Part shown: piece by piece, positions 52,166 to 59,290 of the stretch | How positions within the stretch are numbered: the stretch's first letter is position 1 | Layout: the number at the start of each line of letters is the position of its first letter | Assembly (NCBI GenBank): GCA_049611965.1 | Contig: JBMZBC010000003.1 | Location: forward strand, 44,635-108,634 | From: UBA10364 sp049611965 | Lineage (GTDB): Bacteria > Bacteroidota > Bacteroidia > Flavobacteriales > Schleiferiaceae | Direction: 5' to 3' | Length of the DNA: 64,000 nt | The notes under the pieces: model-generated | Databases searched by the model: none | What the model was told of the DNA's origin: nothing | The model's input: the letters and a program-made list of their open reading frames with translations, nothing else | Position numbers and translations under genes: made by a program

Positions 52166-53314
52166 CTAAAATGCTTCGCCTATAAAGAAGTACACACCAC
52201 TTCCTTCTCTGGTGTAGGAAACATCAATCCTCGTGTAGATGTCCTTGTCGGGGAAGATGAGGTAGCGAATGCCTGCTCCGCCCGTGGGTAGAAATGCATC
52301 CCATTCAAATCCATAATCATCCCCATAAACTTGACCTGCGGCAAGGAAAACGCTCGCTCCCCAGCGCTTGGAGAAAGAAAAGGGTAGGATGCGGTATTCG
52401 ATCTGGCCGGCCAGTAGGTTTTTATCGCGGTAACGTCCTAAATAATATCCCCGCATCAAGCTTTCTCCACCCATCAGGGCTAGCATATTAAAAGGGGCAT
52501 CACCACGGGTGAATTGGCCATAAACCTGAGCGGCAAACACAGTATTTTCCTTTATTGGGCGGTAAATTCTATTGTCGACGATGTAGCTGGAAAAATCGAA
52601 ATCACTGCCCATCGAGGTGCTGTAATTCATAAAGGCCCATTCGCTATACAGCCCTTCACGGGGGTTCATGGCATTGTGAATGTTGTTGTAAAGCAAACCG
52701 AGGCCAACACCTAGATTGGTAGAGCCCATGGTACCTACTTCCGGAAACTCAAAATCAGGTCGTGTATCCACATAGCTCACTCGGTTCAAGCTCTGGAAAT
52801 CAAGTTCCAGTCCAAAGTACAGCGACGGTAAGGTTTCGCGCAGCAACCGCTCGCGAAATAGTGTATACGACCCATCGATCAGCGCTGTGTATTCCGAGGG
52901 GCTTTCTCGGCCTATCCCGTAGTAGAAGAGCGGGAAGTTTTGATACCGCGCGCGACCGTAGAAAAACCACTTGTTCAAATCGGTATATATCGCATGATCA
53001 AGCCAGAAGCCGTATTGATTTTCAAGAGTGAAAAAGGTGTAGGCCTTTACCTCGCTCAGGCGGTTCTCAAGGTTCCGATTCGCGGAATAGACATAAAGGC
53101 TACTCACCCCAATCTCCCAACTTGTCTCAGGGGCATAGGCAATGGCCGGGTAATTAATCAGCTGAGGCGCTGACGGATCCTTCTGTGGACCCAGCATATT
53201 TTCAAGGTACCTGATGTAGATCGGCGACTTTTCGGCCAACGAGTCCTGTGCGCTAACCAGGGTAGGCGCAGCGAAGAACATTAGTAGGCATAATCGCAGC
53301 TTCAGTCGTTCCAT
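52166..53314 (-). CDS. BamA/TamA-type outer-membrane barrel protein (no POTRA domains)
   Basis: A 382-residue protein with a signal peptide (cleaved after LVSAQ). The body is a 16-strand-like barrel with the surface-antigen (D15/Omp85) features: NAMNPREGLYSEWAF near 205, LMGGESLMRGYYLGRYRDKNLL near 275-300, and a C-terminal strand ending in FFIGEAF. No POTRA repeat fits before the barrel, so it is a short Omp85-like protein such as the patatin-associated or TpsB-like barrels. The substrate is unknown. It follows the T9SS protein gene on the same strand. Confidence 0.78.
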   Translation of the reverse strand: MERLKLRLCLLMFFAAPTLVSAQDSLAEKSPIYIRYLENMLGPQKDPSAPQLINYPAIAYAPETSWEIGVSSLYVYSANRNLENRLSEVKAYTFFTLENQYGFWLDHAIYTDLNKWFFYGRARYQNFPLFYYGIGRESPSEYTALIDGSYTLFRERLLRETLPSLYFGLELDFQSLNRVSYVDTRPDFEFPEVGTMGSTNLGVGLGLLYNNIHNAMNPREGLYSEWAFMNYSTSMGSDFDFSSYIVDNRIYRPIKENTVFAAQVYGQFTRGDAPFNMLALMGGESLMRGYYLGRYRDKNLLAGQIEYRILPFSFSKRWGASVFLAAGQVYGDDYGFEWDAFLPTGGAGIRYLIFPDKDIYTRIDVSYTREGSGVYFFIGEAF

Positions 53315-53337
53315 CCTCAGGGGCGAAGAGCCCCTTA

Positions 53338-54594
53338 TTAGTCCTTGTACAGTTTGAGCACTTCCTCGCCAGTAGTTGTGATGACCTTCGCCAGGTAGAG
53401 ACCAGCAGGGTATAAGCTTGCATCAATTACTACCACACCGTCGCCTTTTGGCTCAACCTCCTCCAAAAGTTTGCCGTCAATACTGAATAAAAGAACCTTG
53501 GTTATGGTGAGTGCTGGATTAGACAACGTCCAGCGGCCTGAAGACGGGTTAGGATACACGGAAATTGTGGCCAATTCTAACCCCTCATCACTTCCTAAGG
53601 GTACGTTGGCATACTTCACCTCGTCGAAGTAAAAGGTAGAACCGGCACTTCCGTCTCCAACATTGCTACTGCCTGCAACAAAATCAAACATAAAAGCGAG
53701 GACATTCATGTCCGTAGGGGCATTTGTAAAGTCGAACGTAAGGGTTTCCCATTCTCCTGTTTTGGTCGTTTGAACACTACGTTCTTCGCCCCAAAACGGC
53801 TTCTCTGCTTTCAAGGTAACATAGGTGCCTATGGCAGCATTGGTCCAGACTTTCATCGTAATCTGCGGGTGGTTGGTAAAATCTAGATTATTGATAAATT
53901 CAATCTTGCTACCGCCCCAAGGAGCGCCTAGATATCGCGTGATTTTCCCAACCATAGCGCTTCCATTAGCGGTACTAATGTCCGGGTTAGGCACCACGTC
54001 TGAAATGGCACTTTCAAAGTCAAACAGGTGTCTCGGGTTTGTGCCTGACTCAAAGGTGATTGGAGGACCGAGCCTAGGCGTGGCAATAAGTCCAGGCTTC
54101 TGCTCGATATCATCGAAGTAAAAAGTATTTCCACCGCCGTTGGTGTGTGGCTGTGGCATAATTACGAGATCTACACTTCCCGCAGGAGCCGGAATACCAA
54201 AGTCAAAAGTCAAGGTTTCCCATGAGCCGCTTACCGTAGTCACGGCATCTACTTCAGAGGTATATGGCGACTCCAATTTTATTTTGATAACCGTTCCCAC
54301 AGGTTCAGTGGTATATACCTTCATCGAAAGCACACTGCTTGCTGAGGTACTAAAGTCCAACGAGGATATCGAAGTAATCTTCCCACCGGCCCAAAGGTCG
54401 TTTACGTTGACTTTTACAATTTTCGCAACCTTACTGCTGCTGTTTCCTGCAGTATCAGGGTTGTCGACGATGGTAAAAGTCGCACCGTCATACCCCGTCA
54501 TACCAGAGGTGGCAGATTCAAAATCAAAAGGAAGTGTTTGTCCCCAGCTAAGGGCAGTGGTCGCTGCGAATAGCACAGTCAATAAATGTTTCAT
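53338..54594 (-). CDS. Secreted T9SS protein with two repeated carbohydrate-binding-like modules
   Basis: A 418-residue protein with a signal peptide (cleaved after LSWGQ). Two similar beta-sandwich modules follow, about 20-168 and 180-335. Both begin with FDFESA, contain 'LDFSTS..LSMKVYT' / 'LDFTNH.QITMKVWT' and 'GSWETLTFDF' / 'GEWETLTFDF', and end 'FYFDDIE' / 'FYFDEVK'. They resemble carbohydrate-binding modules. A T9SS type A domain (ISVYPNPSSGRWTL ... YPAGLYLAKV) ends the protein. It has no catalytic domain, so it may be a glycan-binding surface protein. Confidence 0.82.
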   Translation of the reverse strand: MKHLLTVLFAATTALSWGQTLPFDFESATSGMTGYDGATFTIVDNPDTAGNSSSKVAKIVKVNVNDLWAGGKITSISSLDFSTSASSVLSMKVYTTEPVGTVIKIKLESPYTSEVDAVTTVSGSWETLTFDFGIPAPAGSVDLVIMPQPHTNGGGNTFYFDDIEQKPGLIATPRLGPPITFESGTNPRHLFDFESAISDVVPNPDISTANGSAMVGKITRYLGAPWGGSKIEFINNLDFTNHPQITMKVWTNAAIGTYVTLKAEKPFWGEERSVQTTKTGEWETLTFDFTNAPTDMNVLAFMFDFVAGSSNVGDGSAGSTFYFDEVKYANVPLGSDEGLELATISVYPNPSSGRWTLSNPALTITKVLLFSIDGKLLEEVEPKGDGVVVIDASLYPAGLYLAKVITTTGEEVLKLYKD

Positions 54595-54705
54595 GAGAAG
54601 ATTTTTAAGTAGCCCACCTTCTATTTATGTCTAAGGCTTGGCTGAAGGAAAGGTACACAAGAAACTCAGAAAAGGCTTCATCGCCCGAAGATTAACTTTT
54701 GAGCA

Positions 54706-54740
54706 TAAAAAAACACCTGCTATTGCTAACAAGTGCTTTT
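54706..54740 (-). terminator. Terminator of the paralogous membrane protein gene
   Basis: On the minus strand the stem CACTTG / CAGGTG (54730-54735 with 54714-54719, one G-U) is followed by a T run (54706-54713). Confidence 0.6.
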
Positions 54741-54770
54741 AGTTACTTTATTTTAAAACATACTAATCCA

Positions 54771-55226
54771 TCATTTCAACCTGCTTGATTGTGACATTTT
54801 CACAATGACATAAAGCGGAAGAACCCCAAGCACACCGTGCATGATCATTGGGTAGATTCGCATAGATTCTGTGATGCCCTCAGGCATATTAGGATCAAAC
54901 TTCACCAACAAAATAGCAATGAGGTTTATGGCACTTAAAGAGAGCAGCGTTTTCAGCATAAAAGATTTTACTAAAGGCTTGGCTTCTTCATTCATCTCGT
55001 AGTCTGAGATATTTCTTTTTGCAGGGAACGAGATGATACCCATCACTAAAAAGAGTGCAATGGAGGTGAGCGCGAGCATTTTATCATCATTATAGATTGG
55101 GATGAATGAGGTTAATGCAAGAAGCGAGAATAGGAAGTACCCCAATAAGAAGTACAAGCGTTTAAGCATTACTGCACCATAAATACTTATGGCAGAGATT
55201 ACAATTGCAACAATTAAGATTTCCAT
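54771..55226 (-). CDS. Four-helix membrane protein, paralogue of the protein at 49881-50300
   Basis: A 151-residue protein with five hydrophobic segments (about 3-18, 25-42, 50-68, 88-106, 128-146). It keeps the same landmarks as the protein at 49881: GYFLFSLLAL, IISFPAKRN, LLSLSAIN and MIMHGVLGVLPLYVI. The function is unknown. The gene is alone between a terminator and the tRNA-Asn region. Confidence 0.68.
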   Translation of the reverse strand: MEILIVAIVISAISIYGAVMLKRLYFLLGYFLFSLLALTSFIPIYNDDKMLALTSIALFLVMGIISFPAKRNISDYEMNEEAKPLVKSFMLKTLLSLSAINLIAILLVKFDPNMPEGITESMRIYPMIMHGVLGVLPLYVIVKMSQSSRLK

Positions 55227-55402
55227 GTTTTAGAGTGTTTAAATTTCTTAAATATATTCTTTATACACCCCTAAGACAAATAAGAATCTGATTATTAATC
55301 TGTTAAAGTCAGTTTATCAAATTCGATATTGCGAATTGCTCATCATCGAAGTAAAAAACGAAAGCAGGAACGAGCATAAAACTTTCTTGAAAATTGAGGA
55401 AT

Positions 55403-55437
55403 AAAAAAAACCCAACACTTTGTGCTGGGCTTTTTTA
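55403..55437 (-). terminator. Terminator of tRNA-Asn
   Basis: Stem CCCAaCAC / GTGcTGGG (55411-55418 with 55422-55429, one mismatch), loop TTT, with T tracts on both strands; it follows tRNA-Asn on the minus strand. Confidence 0.75.
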
Positions 55438-55441
55438 GTTG

Positions 55442-55515
55442 CTCCTCCTCTTGGGCTCGAACCAAGGACCCTCTGATTAACAGTCAGATGCTCTAACCAA
55501 CTGAGCTAAGGAGGA
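55442..55515 (-). tRNA. tRNA-Asn (anticodon GTT)
   Basis: A 74-base cloverleaf on the minus strand. Acceptor TCCTCCT/AGGAGGA, D arm GCTC-AGTTGGTTA-GAGC, anticodon stem-loop TCTGA-CTGTTAA-TCAGA with anticodon GTT, T arm CTTGG-TTCGAGC-CCAAG, and discriminator G73, which is usual for tRNA-Asn. CCA is not encoded. Confidence 0.95.
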
Positions 55516-55670
55516 ATTATGTCTCCGAATGTTTCAAATCGGGCTGCAATAATACGGCAATCCCCAATTTCCCACAATACTTGAGAATTTTTTTTTGGAA
55601 TTGGCTTTAAAAATGTTTGAAGGCCTCAACTGCCGCAATAAAGAGCAATACTGCCACCCTATCTACAAAC

Positions 55671-55702
55671 AAAAAGTGCGGAGAACCAAAGGCCCTCCGC
55701 AC
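55671..55702 (-). terminator. Terminator of the secreted protein gene at 55736
   Basis: Perfect 8-base stem GTGCGGAG / CTCCGCAC (55676-55683 with 55695-55702) followed on the minus strand by TTTTT (55671-55675). The rest of 55516-55735 shows no gene. Confidence 0.8.
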
Positions 55703-55735
55703 CAGCAAGCTGAAGTTTAGTAAAATCTACTATGT

Positions 55736-56314
55736 CTAATCGTTAACTTGAGCGATACGTTCTCCGATAAACAGCACATCACCCTCTTTAATGGAATTGT
55801 CCACAATCAAGAGCAGATGGGCTCTGCCGCCTTTTTTATATTTTATTTCTTGCCCAATCTTTAATCGCACCCCAGAGTTCGATTGTGGGCTCAAATTCGG
55901 ATTCATTACCCCTGGAATAACCAGCGGAATGGATTTCAATGTTTCGTTTCGCAACGTGAAGCTTATGTAGCGCTCATCTTCGCCCACTTCATTCTTTACA
56001 GCTTTGGTGATTTCATAACTCAAGCGAACGGCTTCGTTCGATGTGTTACGCAATTCTAGAAGGTCTAGAGGACTAACTGCCACCGTAGCCTTTCCAAATG
56101 GACCCAAACCAAAGCCACTCTGCTGCACCCCACTTACTTTATTGATCGTCGCTACGTCAATTCCTTGACTGCTTTTATTTTTCAATGCCAGTGCCGCATC
56201 TTCCGAATCCGGATAGCCTATGGTTACGCGGCTACCTGCCGGAATTTCTACGACACTTTGTCCGTGGGCAATTGTGAACCAGGTTAGGGTAATAAGGAGC
56301 ACGCCGATTTTCAT
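55736..56314 (-). CDS. Small exported protein of unknown function
   Basis: A 192-residue protein with a signal peptide (MKIGVLLITLTWFTIAHGQ). The mature part is all beta in pattern with no Cys: VEIPAGSRVTIGYPD, ATVAVSPLDLLELRNTSNEAV, YISFTLRNETLKSIPLVIPG and AHLLLIVDNS. This could be an immunoglobulin-like or fimbrial-type fold. It has no T9SS domain and no lipobox, so it is probably periplasmic. It is a single gene with its own terminator, divergent from the gene at 56448. Confidence 0.65.
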   Translation of the reverse strand: MKIGVLLITLTWFTIAHGQSVVEIPAGSRVTIGYPDSEDAALALKNKSSQGIDVATINKVSGVQQSGFGLGPFGKATVAVSPLDLLELRNTSNEAVRLSYEITKAVKNEVGEDERYISFTLRNETLKSIPLVIPGVMNPNLSPQSNSGVRLKIGQEIKYKKGGRAHLLLIVDNSIKEGDVLFIGERIAQVND

Positions 56315-56447
56315 ATTTGTTATAACACGCTTCGAGAAATAATGTTCGGATAATAGTCATCTAAACAATTACATTTCAATTATTTGTATATTCAGTCATA
56401 CCTATAAACCGCTAGCCTAATTGTTTCGTAACCAACAACAATTAGAT

Positions 56448-57209
56448 ATGAAAAGAATCATGTTACTCGCCATTGTTCTGACAATGGCAATTCCCGCTAT
56501 AGCGCAGGAAACAGTTTACATCTACATGCAGTATAGACAAGTAGACCCCTCTCAATCCGCAGAATTTGAGCGTAGAGAAATTGAATATTGGTCCAAAGTG
56601 GCAAAAGCCGCTATGGATAAAGGCGACATGTTGGGCTGGGTCCTAGCAAAGAGAATGGATCAAGGAGGAAACCATAATTATGTCTTTGCAAATGTGTTCT
56701 CAAGTATTGAAGACTTTGATGAGAACATTTGGACAAGCGATGTGATGGAGGCACTTCCAGTTTCCGTTGAAGAAGCTTCAACAGAAGGTATGTCAAGTAC
56801 GGTCGGAGATATGATTGTAAGGTCTGAGGCGTACTGGTTCAATGGCGGAAATAAATATTGGGTATGGAACTACGGCCAACCGGATGATGTTCAGGGCTTT
56901 ATAGATGAAAACAAAACGCTCTGGGGCCCATGGTTTAAACGTCATTCTCAGGAAGGTAATATCCCTACTAAAAGTTGGGAGTTATACCGCGTTCTGGCCC
57001 CGGCTACGTCTAAGCACGCCACGGTTTTAACGATAGATGGTTTTGACACCTATTCTGATGCCATACAGCACTGTGGAGGAGTCTTGTTGCCTAACGATTT
57101 AGACGGTTGGGAAGACGTTGTAAACAGTAGCAAGATGGATGAAATTATGCCAGAGGGCTTTGGTGCTAGAGTAGTCTATCAGCGCATTCATTCTGTGTAC
57201 GCAGACTAA
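56448..57209 (+). CDS. Exported protein of unknown function
   Basis: A 253-residue protein started at the ATG at 56448, giving a signal peptide (MKRIMLLAIVLTMAIPAIAQ). The mature part may contain two ferredoxin-like alpha/beta halves: VYIYMQYRQVDPSQSAEFERREIEYW and, after about residue 125, KYWVWNYGQPDDV...SWELYRVLAP, a pattern seen in dimeric alpha-beta barrel proteins. No catalytic motif is recognised. A terminator follows. Confidence 0.68.
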   Translation: MKRIMLLAIVLTMAIPAIAQETVYIYMQYRQVDPSQSAEFERREIEYWSKVAKAAMDKGDMLGWVLAKRMDQGGNHNYVFANVFSSIEDFDENIWTSDVMEALPVSVEEASTEGMSSTVGDMIVRSEAYWFNGGNKYWVWNYGQPDDVQGFIDENKTLWGPWFKRHSQEGNIPTKSWELYRVLAPATSKHATVLTIDGFDTYSDAIQHCGGVLLPNDLDGWEDVVNSSKMDEIMPEGFGARVVYQRIHSVYAD

Positions 57210-57230
57210 GAAAACTTCGAACCTATATTG

Positions 57231-57258
57231 AAAGCCGTGCGATTGCGCGGCTTTTTTA
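57231..57258 (+). terminator. Rho-independent terminator
   Basis: Stem AAGCCGTGC / GCGCGGCTT (57232-57240 with 57245-57253, one G-U), loop GATT, then a T run. Confidence 0.82.
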
Positions 57259-57268
57259 GTTTATCACC

Positions 57269-57299
57269 TTGTGTAACCAATTACACCCCTATACCTTTG
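57269..57299 (+). promoter_or_regulatory. Promoter of the PfkB kinase gene (-33 TTG, -7 TACCTTTG)
   Basis: TTG at 57269-57271 and TACCTTTG at 57292-57299 with 20 bases between. This fits the Bacteroidota sigma-factor promoter (TTG, about 19-20 bases, TAnnTTTG) better than any other site I found. It ends 21 bases before the ATG at 57321 and supports that start over the upstream in-frame codons. Confidence 0.7.
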
Positions 57300-57320
57300 C
57301 CCCATCAAATAACCCAGAAG

Positions 57321-58244
57321 ATGAGCTTATTAACTGTTGGAACCATGGCGTACGATGCCTTGGAAACACCCTTTGGAAAAACGGATCGCATCCTAGGCGG
57401 TGCAGCTACTTACATCGCTTTGAGCGCGAGTTACCACGTAGAAAAAAGCAATATCGTTTCCGTTGTAGGGGCCGATTTTGAACAGCAACACCTTGACCTA
57501 TTGAAGTCGAAAGGAGCGGATCTCGACGGGGTTCAAATTATTAAGGACGGCAAGACGTTTTTCTGGAGCGGGAAGTACCATACAGATATGAATACCCGCG
57601 ATACTATTGACACTCAACTCAATGTATTGGCAGATTTCAATCCTGTTGTTCCCGAGGCCTACAAAGACGCGAAATATTTGATGCTTGGTAACCTCATGCC
57701 GTCTATTCAGCAGCAGGTTTTAGACCAGTTGCCACAGCGTCCAAAATTGGTCGTTCTAGACACCATGAATTTCTGGATGGACAACTGTTGGGACGATCTT
57801 GTCGAAGCTTTGAAAGGGGTTGATGTATTGACCATTAATGATGAAGAAGCGCGTCAGATGTCCGGCGAATACAGCCTGGTCAAAGGTGCCAAGAAGATCA
57901 TGACCATGGGACCAAAGTTCCTCATCATCAAAAAGGGCGAGCACGGTGCCTTGTTGTTCCACGAGGATAAGGTGTTTAGCGCACCAGCATTGCCATTGGA
58001 AGAAGTGTTCGATCCAACAGGTGCTGGCGATACATTCGCAGGTGGCTTCATTGGTTATTTAGCGAAGACCGATGACATCAGTTTTGAAAACATGAAACGC
58101 GCTGTGATCTGGGGTTCAGCCATGGCGAGTTTTACGGTTGAAAAATTCGGGACGGAGCGCATTGCAGAATTGACCACAGAAGAGATTAATGCACGCCTTG
58201 AGGCCTTTAAAAACCTGGTGAGCGTAGATATACAGTTGGTATAA
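57321..58244 (+). CDS. PfkB family sugar/nucleoside kinase
   Basis: A 307-residue ribokinase-like protein started at ATG 57321. The N-terminal GGAATYIALSAS corresponds to the substrate-binding GG motif, and DPTGAGDTFAGGF near 236-248 is the catalytic and anion-hole signature with the base Asp. The middle contains VVLDTMNFWM and LTINDEEARQM. It phosphorylates a sugar or nucleoside with ATP; the substrate is not inferable. The gene has its own promoter and terminator. Confidence 0.9.
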   Translation: MSLLTVGTMAYDALETPFGKTDRILGGAATYIALSASYHVEKSNIVSVVGADFEQQHLDLLKSKGADLDGVQIIKDGKTFFWSGKYHTDMNTRDTIDTQLNVLADFNPVVPEAYKDAKYLMLGNLMPSIQQQVLDQLPQRPKLVVLDTMNFWMDNCWDDLVEALKGVDVLTINDEEARQMSGEYSLVKGAKKIMTMGPKFLIIKKGEHGALLFHEDKVFSAPALPLEEVFDPTGAGDTFAGGFIGYLAKTDDISFENMKRAVIWGSAMASFTVEKFGTERIAELTTEEINARLEAFKNLVSVDIQLV

Positions 58245-58264
58245 TTACCCATTAATATTTTCAC

Positions 58265-58298
58265 AACCCCGGGGCACTTAAAGGCTTCGGGGTTTTTT
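58265..58298 (+). terminator. Rho-independent terminator of the PfkB kinase gene
   Basis: Stem AACCCCG / CGGGGTT (58265-58271 with 58288-58294) followed by TTTT, 20 bases after the stop. Confidence 0.75.
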
Positions 58299-58348
58299 CG
58301 TTTAAAATGGTATTTTAGTAGGACCAACCAATCAATGCCGCTCGCACT

Positions 58349-59290
58349 ATGCACCAGCTAACAACACGGAGAATTCATGCACTCTTTGCAATGTTGCTCT
58401 TGTTGTGCACCTCATTTATTCAAGCCCAGAACAGATCAACTGACGTACAAGCCCTGGAGCACAGAGTCCAGCAAAGTCAGGATTCTATCCGTGCAATGGT
58501 TGAAGTTCAACCGGAGCAGCTGAGTAAATTCTTAGACGAGATTGAAGCCATCAAAGCCGCAGAAGTAAGACAATTCAATTTGTTTAACCAGATGCAGTCG
58601 GGCAAGTCAGTGCTTATAGGTTCAATTCTTTTTGCTGGCGGTGTATTGTTGATTTTTGGAATAGTAAGGATCAGCGAGAACAAACTTGTACGCAAGTTGT
58701 CAGATCGTGAGCAACTCCTCAAAAAGAACCTTTCAAGACATATTCCAGAATACCTGATCGGTGATTTGGTCCACGATGAAACCATTTCCCCAATGGTGTG
58801 GAAGAATTGCGCAGTACTTCAGGTCGATATCATAGAAAACAAAACATTTGGCAGTGCGGCCGAGCGCATAAGCGCAATGGACAGTCTTTTTAAAGCGTGT
58901 GAGGGCCTCTCTCAGAACCACGGTATCATACAGGTAAAGAATACCGGACAGAAGATTTTAGCCGTTTGTAAAGCCTCGAATCTCACGCCAATGGAACAGG
59001 CCAATATTTCGGCGGGTTGCTTAAATCAGTTGCGCTCTACCATGGAGACTCAAGAGGCATCAGGTCTCACCTTGAAAGCGGGCATTACTTACGGAGATGT
59101 GGTCGCGGGCTTGACGAAGGCAGGAGATAAATCGAGCTTTGATATTTGGGGCCAGCCGCTACAGGAGGTTCAGGAAATTACTCAAGCGTCTTCTCTCGGG
59201 GCTATTTCTACCACGAAATACATCGCACGTTCTTTGAACAAGAATGAATTTTTTATTAAAGAGGTCGAGGACGGTCGATACGAGTTATGA
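58349..59290 (+). CDS. Membrane protein with degenerate class III adenylate/guanylate cyclase domain (first of pair)
   Basis: A 313-residue protein with a signal peptide (about 1-26), a short helical exported region (30-85), one membrane helix (87-108) and a cytoplasmic region. Residues 150-305 match the class III nucleotide cyclase fold: LQVDII (first metal Asp D160 kept), VKNTGQK (substrate Lys K197 kept, second metal Asp replaced by Q201), AGITYGDVVAGL and FDIWGQ (D265 kept). The transition-state Asn and Arg are lost (Q272, E276). It is therefore probably inactive as a cyclase or active only with altered chemistry. Its end overlaps the next gene by 4 bases (ATGA). Confidence 0.75.
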   Translation: MHQLTTRRIHALFAMLLLLCTSFIQAQNRSTDVQALEHRVQQSQDSIRAMVEVQPEQLSKFLDEIEAIKAAEVRQFNLFNQMQSGKSVLIGSILFAGGVLLIFGIVRISENKLVRKLSDREQLLKKNLSRHIPEYLIGDLVHDETISPMVWKNCAVLQVDIIENKTFGSAAERISAMDSLFKACEGLSQNHGIIQVKNTGQKILAVCKASNLTPMEQANISAGCLNQLRSTMETQEASGLTLKAGITYGDVVAGLTKAGDKSSFDIWGQPLQEVQEITQASSLGAISTTKYIARSLNKNEFFIKEVEDGRYEL

